From Paracoccaceae bacterium (GTDB lineage: Bacteria > Pseudomonadota > Alphaproteobacteria > Rhodobacterales > Rhodobacteraceae), in the NCBI GenBank assembly GCA_018607905.1, contig JABBAP010000011.1, positions 62,001 through 126,000 of the forward strand: 64,000 nt of DNA, read 5' to 3'. Below are positions 8,814 through 17,637 of this stretch, in pieces. The translations under genes were made by a program, and so were the position numbers. The stretch's first letter is position 1; each line of letters begins with the position of its first letter. Below the pieces are notes generated by a model, which did not search any database, had not been told where the DNA came from, and was given only the letters and a program-made list of their open reading frames with translations.

Positions 8814-11237
8814 ATGAAAACCACCACTCGCGTATGTGTCATCGGCGGCGGCGTTGTCGGCTGTTCAGTTCTGTATCACCTCACAAAACTTGGCTGGTCC
8901 GACGTCATGTTGGTGGAACGCTCCGAACTTACATCGGGATCAACGTGGCACGCGGCTGGCGGATTTCACACACTGAACGGCGACACAAATATGGCCGCGC
9001 TTCAGGGCTATACCATTCGCCTGTACAAAGAACTGGAAGAACTGACAGGCATGTCTTGCGGTCTGCATCACGTGGGCGGTGTCACGCTTGCGGATACCCA
9101 AGAACGCATGGATATGTTCCTCGCGGAACGGGCCAAGCACCGCTACATGGGGCTGGAAACTGAAATCGTTGGCCCAGAAGAGATCGCCAAGATTGCACCC
9201 GTCACCAACATCGAAGGCATCATTGGTGGGCTGTATGATCCACTTGATGGGCATCTTGATCCGTCTGGCACCACGCACGCCTACGCCAAGGCCGCGCGCA
9301 TGGGCGGGGCCACGATTGAAACCCACTGCATGGTGCAAGAAACAAATCAACGCCCTGACGGTACGTGGGATGTGGTTACGAACAAAGGCACGATCCACGC
9401 CGAACACATCGTCAATGCAGGCGGGCTTTGGGCACGCGAAGTTGGCGCAATGGCGGGCGTTTACATGCCACTGCACCCGATGGAACACCAATATCTTGTG
9501 ACCGAAAACATCCCGATGATCGAAGAAATGATCGACAGCGGCATCGAACACCCCCACGTCATGGACCCCGCTGGCGAAAGCTATTTACGCCAAGAAGCAC
9601 GGGGCCTGTGCATCGGATTTTACGAACAAACCTGCCGCCCATGGGCCGTTGATGGCACCAGCTGGGATTTCGGCCACGAATTATTGCCAGATGATTTTGA
9701 CAAAATCGAAGCCAGCGTCGATTTCGCCTACAAACGCTTTCCTGTCTTGGAAACCGCAGGCGTTAAATCCGTAATCCACGGCCCCTTCACATTTGCACCC
9801 GACGGTAATCCGCTTGTTGGCCCGATCCCTGGCATGCGCAATTACTGGTCCGCCTGTGGCGTCATGGCTGGCTTTTCCCAAGGCGGCGGCGTTGGGCTCA
9901 TGCTCGCGCAATGGATGATCGAGGGCGAAACCGAACGCGATGTTTTCGCGATGGATGTCGCGCGTTTTGGCGATTGGATCACGCCCGGCTACACTCGCCC
10001 AAAGGTGATCGAAAACTATCAAAAACGGTTCTCGGTATCTTATCCAAACGAAGAACTCCCTGCGTGTCGCCCATTCCAAACCACCCCAGCCTATAATATT
10101 TGGGATGAACAAAACGCCGTTTTCGGCGCGCAATTTGGCATCGAAGTCGCGAACTATTTCGCGCTCAAAGGCGAACCGCGTTTTGAAACACCGTCTTTTC
10201 GCCGATCAAACGCATGGGAGGCAACCGCCCAGGAAGTAAACGCCGTGCGCACCGCAGTTGGCATCAACGAGATCCACAATTTTGGCAAATACTTTGTCAC
10301 TGGCACGGATGCTCGCGGCTGGCTTGACCGCATCATGGCGGGCCGTATTCCAAAACAGGGCCGGATTTCGCTCACGCCAATGCTCTCCGTCAAAGGCAAA
10401 TTGCTCGGCGATTTCACGGTGACCTGCCTGTCGGAAACCAAATTCCAGCTGACCGCCAGCTTCGGGATGCAAGCGATCCACATGCGCTGGTTCTTGCAGC
10501 AACTCGATGGTGACGTGCAGATCGAAAACGTCTCAACCAAACGCATCGGTTTCCAAATCGCGGGGGCAAATGCGCGTGAACTTTTATCCCGTTGCACCCG
10601 CGCCGATGTATCAGGCGAAGCGTTCAAATTTATGGACGCAAAATACCTCTCCGTGGGCATGTGCGACGCACTTGTCCAACGGGTCAGCTACACTGGCGAC
10701 CTTGGTTATGAAATCTATGTGGACGCCGAAAACCAACGCGCACTTTACAAAACACTGTCAGACGCGGGCCAAGACCTCGGCCTGCGCCCGTTCGGAATGC
10801 GCGCCATGATGTCCTTGCGTTTGGACCGTTTCTTTGGCTCTTGGAACGCAGAGTTTTCGCCCGATTACACGCCAGCGGAAACAGGCATGGATCGCTTTAT
10901 CAGCTACAATAAACCTGTAGAATTTATCGGTCGCGCCGCTGCATCAGCTCAAAAATCCAGCGGCCCTGCCCGCCAGTTGTGTACCTTTGAAGTAGACGCA
11001 ACCGACGCCGACGTCAGCGCCTACGAACCCATTTGGATCAACGGAGCCGTCGTTGGTTTTTGCACCTCTGGTGGCTATTCGCACTTTGCGCAAAAATCCA
11101 TTGCCTTTGGGTTTGTTCCAACGGAAATGATCAAAGACGGGCTCGAAGTTGAAATCGAAATTCTCGGCCAAATGTGCAAAGCAAAGCGTGTTACGCAACA
11201 CCTGTTTGATCCAGAAATGAAACGGATGCGGGGCTAA
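8814..11237 (+). CDS. Sarcosine/dimethylglycine dehydrogenase-like FAD oxidoreductase with GcvT domain
   Basis: Large two-part enzyme of 807 residues. Residues about 7-390 are a DAO-type FAD domain: dinucleotide motif VIGGGVVGCSVLYHLTKLG, then LTSGSTWHAAGG whose histidine is the covalent flavin attachment point in mammalian DMGDH/SARDH. Residues about 430-800 are GcvT-like (folate-binding aminomethyltransferase fold), including GYEIYVDAEN and GMRAMMSLRLDRFFGSWNAEFSP. The family demethylates N-methylated amines oxidatively and hands the carbon to tetrahydrofolate. Exact substrate is not deducible. Its place at the end of the Liv-type operon suggests it acts on the imported solute. Tail-to-tail 4-base stop overlap with the next gene. 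Confidence 0.85.
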   Translation: MKTTTRVCVIGGGVVGCSVLYHLTKLGWSDVMLVERSELTSGSTWHAAGGFHTLNGDTNMAALQGYTIRLYKELEELTGMSCGLHHVGGVTLADTQERMDMFLAERAKHRYMGLETEIVGPEEIAKIAPVTNIEGIIGGLYDPLDGHLDPSGTTHAYAKAARMGGATIETHCMVQETNQRPDGTWDVVTNKGTIHAEHIVNAGGLWAREVGAMAGVYMPLHPMEHQYLVTENIPMIEEMIDSGIEHPHVMDPAGESYLRQEARGLCIGFYEQTCRPWAVDGTSWDFGHELLPDDFDKIEASVDFAYKRFPVLETAGVKSVIHGPFTFAPDGNPLVGPIPGMRNYWSACGVMAGFSQGGGVGLMLAQWMIEGETERDVFAMDVARFGDWITPGYTRPKVIENYQKRFSVSYPNEELPACRPFQTTPAYNIWDEQNAVFGAQFGIEVANYFALKGEPRFETPSFRRSNAWEATAQEVNAVRTAVGINEIHNFGKYFVTGTDARGWLDRIMAGRIPKQGRISLTPMLSVKGKLLGDFTVTCLSETKFQLTASFGMQAIHMRWFLQQLDGDVQIENVSTKRIGFQIAGANARELLSRCTRADVSGEAFKFMDAKYLSVGMCDALVQRVSYTGDLGYEIYVDAENQRALYKTLSDAGQDLGLRPFGMRAMMSLRLDRFFGSWNAEFSPDYTPAETGMDRFISYNKPVEFIGRAAASAQKSSGPARQLCTFEVDATDADVSAYEPIWINGAVVGFCTSGGYSHFAQKSIAFGFVPTEMIKDGLEVEIEILGQMCKAKRVTQHLFDPEMKRMRG

Positions 11238-12307
11238 ACCTCTACAATATGGCCGGTCTTCGGATCGGCCTTTCCTTGTGCAAGGGCCGCGTAAGGCACC
11301 ATCGCTGCGTCCAGCCCAGCATGGGTTTCCAACGTCAACCAACGCGCAGCGTCTTGCACAATCATCTGCGTTGCTTCGCCAATCTTTTGCTCAATCACGC
11401 CTTTGCCCCAGTCTTTTTTGCGTTTTTCAATCTGGCTCGGCGCAAAGAAAAACTCTGGCTTTGGCCCCGCAACTTCGGCTTGTGGCGCGAACTGATCCCA
11501 GTGGGAAATTCCAACGGCAGAGGAATGATTTAAATGCCCTTCCAGCCGCGCATGAAGCCGTTTCTTTACATCGCCATTCCCCGCCATATCCACATAAACC
11601 GACGCGACTTGATCCAGCGTTTCCACGTCGTCGTAGGTTACGGCCTGATCACAAAAGCCCAATTCACGCACGAAATCAGCATTGCCAGCACCAGTCAGCC
11701 CAACAACTTTAAACGAGCGATCCGCATGTTTCGCCAAAAATGCCGTTAGCCCCAAACCTGTTTTGGATGACGCCGACCCGATGACAATTTGCTTGGCATT
11801 GAACCAATCATTGTCCATCAGCCAATCATACAAAAGATACGACGTTGCGATCAGCGGCTGCATCAAAGCTTGATACGCATCGCTACCTTTGGGGGCGGAT
11901 GACGCGCGCGAATAGATATTATACACCGCAGGCAAATCCACGCGGTGCGCCGCCACATCACGCACTGCATGTGTGCCGTGCGTTACGGGTTCCATTACCA
12001 ATTCCGATGCGAGTGGATAAAATCCGTAAAACCGGTCCCCAACCGAAACCACGTCAGACGCAGATTCAACAACCTCTGCATATCCCCAGACCGGAACCAA
12101 ACCCCAATCCTGTTCTGCGGTTGGGAAAAACTTCCAATAGCCAATGGCAAACCCTGATGCCGCGTAGGTCACATTATTGGCTGTCAGCGCAAATCTTTCG
12201 ATCCGCAAACGAGCCTGCCCCGTGGACAGCGATGCCGCTGGTACCGTTACAATCTTTTGATCCGTGATCGTGTGGTGATGTGTTAGCAGCTGCGTGACGT
12301 CGGGCAT
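11234..12307 (-). CDS. DUF2855 family protein
   Basis: 357-residue protein matching the DUF2855 family, distantly MDR/enoyl-reductase-like: LRIERFALTANNVTYA near the start, YWKFFPTAEQDWGLVPVWGYAEV, and a Rossmann-like stretch beginning IVIGSASSKTGLGLTAFLAKHA. The function is uncharacterised; an NAD(P)-dependent oxidoreductase role is inferred from fold resemblance only. It lies alone between the flavoprotein gene, which it overlaps at the stop, and phaZ, 70 bases upstream of its start on the same strand. Proximity to the PHA genes may be meaningful but no operon link is clear. Confidence 0.75.
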   Translation of the reverse strand: MPDVTQLLTHHHTITDQKIVTVPAASLSTGQARLRIERFALTANNVTYAASGFAIGYWKFFPTAEQDWGLVPVWGYAEVVESASDVVSVGDRFYGFYPLASELVMEPVTHGTHAVRDVAAHRVDLPAVYNIYSRASSAPKGSDAYQALMQPLIATSYLLYDWLMDNDWFNAKQIVIGSASSKTGLGLTAFLAKHADRSFKVVGLTGAGNADFVRELGFCDQAVTYDDVETLDQVASVYVDMAGNGDVKKRLHARLEGHLNHSSAVGISHWDQFAPQAEVAGPKPEFFFAPSQIEKRKKDWGKGVIEQKIGEATQMIVQDAARWLTLETHAGLDAAMVPYAALAQGKADPKTGHIVEV

Positions 12308-12376
12308 CGGGAGGGCTCCTTTTCAGATGCCCCACCCTGCCACACGGTGCCACTGCGTCAAAAGCGTTTCGCTGCG

Positions 12377-13645
12377 TCAGCTTTTCTGTGTCTTCAGCTT
12401 GGTCACTTTGGCTGTGCTTTTAGGCGCGCCGTTGTGGGTGTCGATAAATGCCAGAACAGCTGGGCGAATATCATTGCGCCACGCGCTGCCGCTGAAAATA
12501 CCGTAGTGGCCGGCTTTTTCGGCCACGAAATGTTCTTTCATGCTATCAGGCAGGTTTGGCATCAAATCGAGCGCCGCCAAACATTGACCAGGTGCAGAAA
12601 TATCATCACGCCCGCCTTCAACGATTTTCACGGCCGTTTTTGTGATCTTGGAAATGTCGATCTTTTTGCCATCCACCGTAAAGGCATTGCGCGCCACATC
12701 ACGGTTTTTGAAAACGCGCTCTACGGTGCTCAGATAGAACTCCGCAGGCATATCCATCACTGCCAGATATTCGTCGTAGAATTTGTTATGGCGATCCAAA
12801 TCTGCCGCTTCGCCGCGTGCCACGGCGCCAATTTGATCTGTAAACGCTTTAGCGTGTGTTTTTGGGTTCATCGCCATAAACGATGCCAATTGCGTGGAGC
12901 CGGGGTAAACTTTGCGGCCAACACCTGGGAAAGCAAAGCCAACGGGCGTGATCACAGTGTGCTCTAACTGGCCCATCGTAACACGGTTGCCAAAATCAGT
13001 AACCTCGGTCGGGTTTGCATCGGGATCAACAGGACCACCGATCAAAGTAAGCGTGCGCGGATTGGGCGTTTTCTCGTCCTCAGCCAACATCGCAGTCGCG
13101 ACAAGCGTTAGGGGAACAGGCTGACAAACGGCAATCACGTGCACATCCTCGCCCAGATGTTTCATGAACTGCACAAGGTATTTGGTGTAATCCTCGACGT
13201 CGAATTTACCCGCAGACATCGGAATATCACGCGCGTTCTTCCACTCGGTTACATAGACGTCACAATTTGGCAAAAGGCTGACAACTGTTTTACGGCACAG
13301 CGTGGCATAGTGGCCAGACATCGGCGCAACCAGCAAAACCTTGCGCGTTACAGGGCGATTGCGTTCCGCGGCAAAGTGGATCAAGTCGCAAAACGGCAAC
13401 TCCAGATCAATCTTCTTTGTCACGGGATAATCTTGATCCTTGGAGACAACGCTCTCGATGCCCCAGCTTGGCTTTGTCGCGATTTTTTCGAACGTCCGTT
13501 CGGTCACTTCGCCCCAAGCTGCAAACAGCGAAGGAAACGGGCTCATTGACATTGAAAATGCAGGGTTACTCCAAAATGCTTTAGTCGTTGCACCGACCCA
13601 CGCATTTGATTGGCGGATGCTCTCATTCATGTCGTAAACAGTCAT
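12377..13645 (-). CDS. phaZ: Intracellular polyhydroxyalkanoate depolymerase
   Basis: Degrades stored poly(3-hydroxybutyrate)-type polymer at the granule surface. 422 residues from ATG 13645; the frame is open 14 codons further up, but this ATG gives the usual MTVYDMNESIRQ start and leaves a normal promoter space. Family blocks are clear: RPVTRKVLLVAPMSGHYATLCR, YVTEWKNARDIPMSAGKFDVEDY, and HVIAVCQPVPLTL, where the cysteine replaces serine at the nucleophile elbow as is typical of these depolymerases. Near the C terminus, FVAEKAGHYGIFSG supplies the histidine. Divergent from phaC across 89 bases. Confidence 0.93.
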   Translation of the reverse strand: MTVYDMNESIRQSNAWVGATTKAFWSNPAFSMSMSPFPSLFAAWGEVTERTFEKIATKPSWGIESVVSKDQDYPVTKKIDLELPFCDLIHFAAERNRPVTRKVLLVAPMSGHYATLCRKTVVSLLPNCDVYVTEWKNARDIPMSAGKFDVEDYTKYLVQFMKHLGEDVHVIAVCQPVPLTLVATAMLAEDEKTPNPRTLTLIGGPVDPDANPTEVTDFGNRVTMGQLEHTVITPVGFAFPGVGRKVYPGSTQLASFMAMNPKTHAKAFTDQIGAVARGEAADLDRHNKFYDEYLAVMDMPAEFYLSTVERVFKNRDVARNAFTVDGKKIDISKITKTAVKIVEGGRDDISAPGQCLAALDLMPNLPDSMKEHFVAEKAGHYGIFSGSAWRNDIRPAVLAFIDTHNGAPKSTAKVTKLKTQKS

Positions 13646-13692
13646 ACCATTCGCCTTTTTATGTCTTACCCGTGCACTCTTGCTCAAAGGTC

Positions 13693-13721
13693 TATATAAT
13701 TACCAGAGTAAAACTTAACAA
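13693..13721 (-). promoter_or_regulatory. Candidate sigma-70 promoter for phaZ
   Basis: On the minus strand TTGTTA (13716-13721), a 17-base spacer, and TATATA (13693-13698). It lies 48 bases upstream of the phaZ start within the phaZ/phaC divergent gap. The TATAAT on the plus strand at 13695-13700 could serve phaC but has no good -35 partner. Confidence 0.45.
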
Positions 13722-13734
13722 TGCTGGAACACAA

Positions 13735-15513
13735 ATGATTGACCCTAAGTCACCTGACCAAGAAGTTCTGGAGAAAAACCTCTCTAAGATCAACGACTTG
13801 ACTCAACGCATGGTGGCCGCAATGTCGGATCGCAAATCCCACAGCCCTGCCTTGGAAAGCCCAGATTACCAGTTTTACGCCAAAGCCGCCGCCGCATATT
13901 TTGCCGAGATGATCAGCGATCCAACCCGAATTATCGAAGCACAGGTCGGATATTGGACACAAAGCCTTAAGAATTGGTCAGAAATTCAGCAGCAAATTGC
14001 CGCAGGTGAAACCGATGTTGTTCCAGAGCCGTCAACGGACAAACGATTTAAGAACGCAAATTGGGACACGAACCCCTATTTCAAGTTGATAAAACAACAA
14101 TACCTGCTGTCATCGCAAACAATCGAAGCCGTCACCAAAGACATGACCCACCTGCCCGACCGCGAGCAGCAAAAAGTTAATTTCTTTGCCAAACAGATTG
14201 TCGATATGTTCGCCCCGACCAATTTTTTGGCCTCGAATCCCGATGCGCTGGAAAAAGCGATTGAAACAAATGGTCAATCCTTGGTCGACGGATTGGAAAA
14301 CTTCGTTGCCGATTTAGAAAGCAATCAGCAAGGTATCGCGGTCCGTTTGGCCGACCCGGATGCCTTTGAAGTGGGCAAAGACATCGCAACTTCTGAAGGT
14401 TCGGTTGTGTTCCAAAATCGGATGTTCCAGCTTATCCAATACAAACCGAGCACGCCTAACGTTTACAAAAAACCGCTCTTGATCACGCCACCTTGGATTA
14501 ACAAATTCTACATCCTTGACCTGCGCCCAGAAAACAGCCTGATCAAATATTGCGTTGATCAAGGGCACACTGTTTTTGTTATCTCTTGGGCAAACCCAGA
14601 TGCGGATTACGCTGATTGCGGTTTTGACACTTACCTCGAAGAAGGCCTGCTTACGGCTATCGACACAGTTCTGGAAATCACCAAAGAAAAATCCGTGAAT
14701 GTGGCTGGCTACTGTATCGGCGGAACGCTTCTGGCTTGTGCCGCTGCTTATCTGACCGAAATCGGGCAGGAGCAGAAACTCAACAAAGCGACCTTCCTCA
14801 CTACGATGACCGATTTTCGTGAACCAGGTGAGTTGGGTAATTTCCTTGAGCCAGGCTTCCTCAAAGGGATCGAAGCGCAAGTGGCTGAGACGGGATACCT
14901 CGAAAGCTATTTCATGTCGCGCACCTTCAGTTATCTGCGCGCCAAAGATTTGGTTTATGCTCCCGCCGTGCGCTCCTACATGATGGGAGAGGCCCCGCCT
15001 GCATTTGATCTGTTGCAATGGAATGCAGATAGCACCAACCTGCCGGGCCGCATGGCAGTGGAGTACCTCGCAAAACTATACGTCGATAATGAACTGTTCA
15101 AAGGCGAGTTCGAATTACTCGGCAAAAAATTGCGTTTGGCGGCGATTGAAACCCCCATTTTCGCGGTCTCAACTGTTCAAGACCACATCGCACCGTGGCA
15201 AAGCACATTTCGCGGCCTTGCCAAAGTGCGTGGCAAGCGGACGTTTCTTTTGTCTGAAAGCGGCCACATCGCCGGAATCGTCAATCCAGCATCAAAAAAC
15301 AAATACGGACATTGGTTTAACGACGAACCGCCCCGCGATCCCGAATTCTGGCTGGAAAATGCAGAATACATCAAGGAAAGCTGGTGGCATAAATGGTCCG
15401 CTTGGTTGGCCTCTGACGAAGAAATGTCCGTCAAAGCCCGCAAGATCGGCAGTAAAGCCAATCCAGCTACCGAGCCCGCCCCTGGAAGTTATGTTTTAAA
15501 ACCAGGTATTTAG
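13735..15513 (+). CDS. phaC: Class I polyhydroxyalkanoate synthase
   Basis: Polymerises (R)-3-hydroxyacyl-CoA into PHA at the granule. 592 residues from ATG 13735, which has GGAA upstream; the longer open frame overlaps phaZ and is not needed. Lipase-like box GYCIGG places the nucleophile at Cys327, with the catalytic Asp in TVQDHIAPW and His in SGHIAGIVNPAS. The N-terminal PhaC_N region is present (residues about 40-220) and TPPWINKFYILDLRP marks the class I core. Length and single-subunit organisation fit class I. The phasin gene follows after the PhaR-type operator. Confidence 0.96.
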   Translation: MIDPKSPDQEVLEKNLSKINDLTQRMVAAMSDRKSHSPALESPDYQFYAKAAAAYFAEMISDPTRIIEAQVGYWTQSLKNWSEIQQQIAAGETDVVPEPSTDKRFKNANWDTNPYFKLIKQQYLLSSQTIEAVTKDMTHLPDREQQKVNFFAKQIVDMFAPTNFLASNPDALEKAIETNGQSLVDGLENFVADLESNQQGIAVRLADPDAFEVGKDIATSEGSVVFQNRMFQLIQYKPSTPNVYKKPLLITPPWINKFYILDLRPENSLIKYCVDQGHTVFVISWANPDADYADCGFDTYLEEGLLTAIDTVLEITKEKSVNVAGYCIGGTLLACAAAYLTEIGQEQKLNKATFLTTMTDFREPGELGNFLEPGFLKGIEAQVAETGYLESYFMSRTFSYLRAKDLVYAPAVRSYMMGEAPPAFDLLQWNADSTNLPGRMAVEYLAKLYVDNELFKGEFELLGKKLRLAAIETPIFAVSTVQDHIAPWQSTFRGLAKVRGKRTFLLSESGHIAGIVNPASKNKYGHWFNDEPPRDPEFWLENAEYIKESWWHKWSAWLASDEEMSVKARKIGSKANPATEPAPGSYVLKPGI

Positions 15514-15520
15514 TATAATT

Positions 15521-15573
15521 ATGCTGCATTGCGGCATTTTTACCTTGCAATGCCGCAATGCAGCATTTATATC
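15521..15573 (+). promoter_or_regulatory. Phasin promoter with PhaR-type inverted-repeat operator
   Basis: A perfect 16-base inverted repeat, ATGCTGCATTGCGGCA (15521-15536) and its complement (15551-15566), 14 bases apart, rich in TGC/GCA as known for PhaR sites in Paracoccus. The right arm fills the 17-base spacer of a candidate promoter TTGCAA (15545-15550) / TATATC (15568-15573), so a bound repressor would block RNA polymerase. No T-run follows, so it is not a good terminator for phaC. Confidence 0.65.
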
Positions 15574-15631
15574 TCTGTTCATCGGGAGCGATCTTGCTCC
15601 TACCGAAATTTATGATCAGAGGATCTACACA

Positions 15632-16057
15632 ATGGCTAATCAAGACTTCGACTTCGCAAAAGCAACTGAAGAGTTCTTTGGCGCCTTCAAAATGGACACA
15701 AACATGTTCGACGATGCATCTAAAAATGCTTCTGAATTCAGTGTAAAATTGGGCAAGATTGCTTTGGCAGCTGCGAAGAAAAACGCAGAACTGACAAACG
15801 CATGGACAGCCGAAACACTGAAAGCTGTTGAAGCAACGAACAAAATTCAAAAAGATCCGTCTGCTTACGCAACAATCGCTTCTGAATTCGCTTCTGCACA
15901 CGCTCAAGCAATGCCAGAAAAACTATCTGCTTACGCAGAAGTTGCAAAAGCTGCTCAATTGGAAGCTGTTGAATTGTTCGTAGCTGCTGGCAAAGACGTT
16001 CAAGCCGAAGTTGTTGCTGCAGCGAAAGACGTTACTGCAAAAGCAAAAGCTGCTTAA
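15632..16057 (+). CDS. phaP: Phasin family protein (PHA granule coat)
   Basis: Small amphipathic protein that coats PHA granules. 141 residues from ATG 15632, chosen because it follows the promoter/operator and AGAGGA upstream; the open frame further 5' runs through the operator. The sequence is almost wholly helical, opening MANQDFDFAKATEEFFGAF, with Ala/Lys-rich heptad-like stretches and a closing KDVTAKAKAA tail typical of alphaproteobacterial phasins. Codon use is strongly biased and uniform, in keeping with high expression. It has its own promoter and terminator. Confidence 0.9.
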   Translation: MANQDFDFAKATEEFFGAFKMDTNMFDDASKNASEFSVKLGKIALAAAKKNAELTNAWTAETLKAVEATNKIQKDPSAYATIASEFASAHAQAMPEKLSAYAEVAKAAQLEAVELFVAAGKDVQAEVVAAAKDVTAKAKAA

Positions 16058-16103
16058 GCAATTTGAATTTGGTTTTCGTCCTCCCCGAAAACCACTGAAT
16101 ACT

Positions 16104-16133
16104 GGGGTGCCTATTACAGGCGCCCCTTTTCCG
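16104..16133 (+). terminator. Intrinsic terminator after the phasin gene
   Basis: Stem GGGGTGCC / GGCGCCCC (16104-16111 and 16119-16126, one G-T pair) with a 7-base loop, followed by TTTT and a pyrimidine-rich tract. Confidence 0.8.
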
Positions 16134-16173
16134 TTTCTGGCTTTTCCCTTTGTACGCACAAAAAATTACGCTA

Positions 16174-16196
16174 CGGTGCAGCATTGCTTTGCAGGT
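16174..16196 (+). promoter_or_regulatory. Candidate PhaR autoregulatory site
   Basis: GGTGCAGCATTGCTTTGCAG lies 11 bases before the phaR start and shares the GCAGCATT core with the phasin operator. Autorepression by PhaR is known in related bacteria; here it is inferred from the shared motif. Confidence 0.45.
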
Positions 16197-16206
16197 TAGG
16201 GATAAA

Positions 16207-16743
16207 ATGGCCGATCCAATCTTGATAAACCGCTACGCCAGTCGTCGCTTGTACAACACGCAAACCAGCGAATATGTCACGCTCGACGAAATCTCTGAAC
16301 TGATCAAAAAGGGTAACGATGTCGAAATTCGCGACCGAAAATCGGGCGAAGATTTGACGCGCCAGTTCCTGTTGCAAATCATCACCGAACAAGAAAGTAA
16401 GGGCGAAAATGTCCTTCCCGTCAATGTGTTAACGGGGCTCGTGCGATCCTACAGCACCGCCGCGCAGGGTGTTCTGCCAGATTTTCTTTCAAAATCATAC
16501 GAGATGTTTTCCCAACAACAATCCACAATGATGGAAAAAATTCCAGGCATGGGCGCGACTGGAAACTGGCAAAAACAACAGGCCGATATGATGAAATCAA
16601 TGATGGCTGCCTGGATGCCGCAAGTGCAAAATCCTGTCGCTGCAGCGCCGAAAGAAGAGCCAGAATCAGCCCCCGAAACCGAAGAATTATCTGCAGTGAA
16701 ACAACAATTGGCCGAGCTGATGAAAAAAGTGGACGGCCTATAA
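16207..16743 (+). CDS. phaR: Polyhydroxyalkanoate synthesis repressor PhaR
   Basis: Sensor-repressor that binds PHA granules and, when no polymer is available, represses phasin transcription. 178 residues from ATG 16207 (GGGATAAA upstream). Residues about 5-65 are the PHB_acc_N DNA-binding domain with the hallmark INRYASRRLYNTQTSEYVTL. The middle has PHB_acc-type helices and the C terminus ends in a short coiled coil (ELSAVKQQLAELMKKVDGL). It stands directly after the phasin gene and before ytoQ and dtd, which are only 1 base apart from their neighbours and probably share its transcript. Confidence 0.95.
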   Translation: MADPILINRYASRRLYNTQTSEYVTLDEISELIKKGNDVEIRDRKSGEDLTRQFLLQIITEQESKGENVLPVNVLTGLVRSYSTAAQGVLPDFLSKSYEMFSQQQSTMMEKIPGMGATGNWQKQQADMMKSMMAAWMPQVQNPVAAAPKEEPESAPETEELSAVKQQLAELMKKVDGL

Positions 16744-16744
16744 T

Positions 16745-17197
16745 ATGAAATTGAACGTCTATCTTGCAGGTGAAATCCATTCCTCTTGGCGCGAGGAAAT
16801 CATCACCGCCTGTCAGGCCCAAAACCTCGACATCGCCTTCACAGCACCCGTCACAGATCATGGCGCATCGGATGACTGCGGGGTTGCGATCATGGGCGAA
16901 GAGCCGAACAAATTCTGGCACGATAACAAAGGCGCGAACCTAAATTCCATGCGCACACGCAAGGCGATCAAAGACGCAGATATCGTTGTCGTGCGCTTTG
17001 GTGAAAAATACAAACAATGGAATGCGGCATTCGATGCAGGCTATGCCCACGCGCTAGGAAAATCCGTGATCGTTCTTCAAGCGGAAGAGCACAACCACGC
17101 TTTGAAAGAGGTAGACGCAGCCGCACAAGCGGTCTGTTATTCCTCCAAAGAAGTGGCGCAATGCCTGTCCTACATCTTGTCGGGAACGCTGCCGTAA
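16745..17197 (+). CDS. YtoQ family protein
   Basis: 150-residue cytoplasmic protein of the YtoQ family (nucleoside 2-deoxyribosyltransferase-like fold). Characteristic opening [18 protein letters not shown] and mid-protein [19 protein letters not shown], then [24 protein letters not shown]. Biological role is not established; the deoxyribosyltransferase likeness is by fold. Begins one base after the phaR stop and ends one base before dtd, so the three form one operon. Confidence 0.85.
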   Translation: MKLNVYLAGEIHSSWREEIITACQAQNLDIAFTAPVTDHGASDDCGVAIMGEEPNKFWHDNKGANLNSMRTRKAIKDADIVVVRFGEKYKQWNAAFDAGYAHALGKSVIVLQAEEHNHALKEVDAAAQAVCYSSKEVAQCLSYILSGTLP

Positions 17198-17198
17198 A

Positions 17199-17636
17199 AT
17201 GCGTGCTCTGCTGCAACGTGTGACCCAAGGCTCTGTTTCTGTTGATGGAATCGTGATCGGCGAAACAGGCCCCGGCCTTGTGATTCTTGTTTGCGCGATG
17301 CACGGCGATACCGCTGAAAATGTTCAAGCCACCGCCAAAAAGATCGTAAACCTGCGCATTTTCAAAGACGATGATGATCGCATGAATCGCTCTCTGCTCG
17401 ATACCGGTGGCAGTGCGTTGATTATCAGCCAATTCACCCTTGCCGCAGATACATCACGCGGAAACCGACCCGGCTTTTCCTCTGCTGCGCCACCAAATGA
17501 AGGCGAAAAGCTGTATGATCTTCTATGCGAACTGGTGGCTGATTACGGCGTAAAAGTCGGCAAAGGCCAATTTGGCGGCGACATGCAGGTCTCGCTCATC
17601 AATGATGGCCCCGTAACGATTTGGGTCGAAAAATAA
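17199..17636 (+). CDS. dtd: D-aminoacyl-tRNA deacylase
   Basis: Translation quality-control enzyme of 145 residues that hydrolyses D-aminoacyl-tRNA and glycyl-tRNA(Ala). Both signature motifs are intact: [17 protein letters not shown] for the active site and the C-terminal [10 protein letters not shown] carrying the Gly-cis-Pro pair. [13 protein letters not shown] precedes it. Full length for the family. Its stop lies 1 base from the stop of the convergent beta-galactosidase gene. Confidence 0.95.
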   Translation: MRALLQRVTQGSVSVDGIVIGETGPGLVILVCAMHGDTAENVQATAKKIVNLRIFKDDDDRMNRSLLDTGGSALIISQFTLAADTSRGNRPGFSSAAPPNEGEKLYDLLCELVADYGVKVGKGQFGGDMQVSLINDGPVTIWVEK

Positions 17637-17637
17637 C

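Noticed and set aside
15521-15566. Inverted repeat as terminator of phaC
   Set aside because: No T-run follows either arm, and the right arm sits in a promoter spacer, so an operator fits better.
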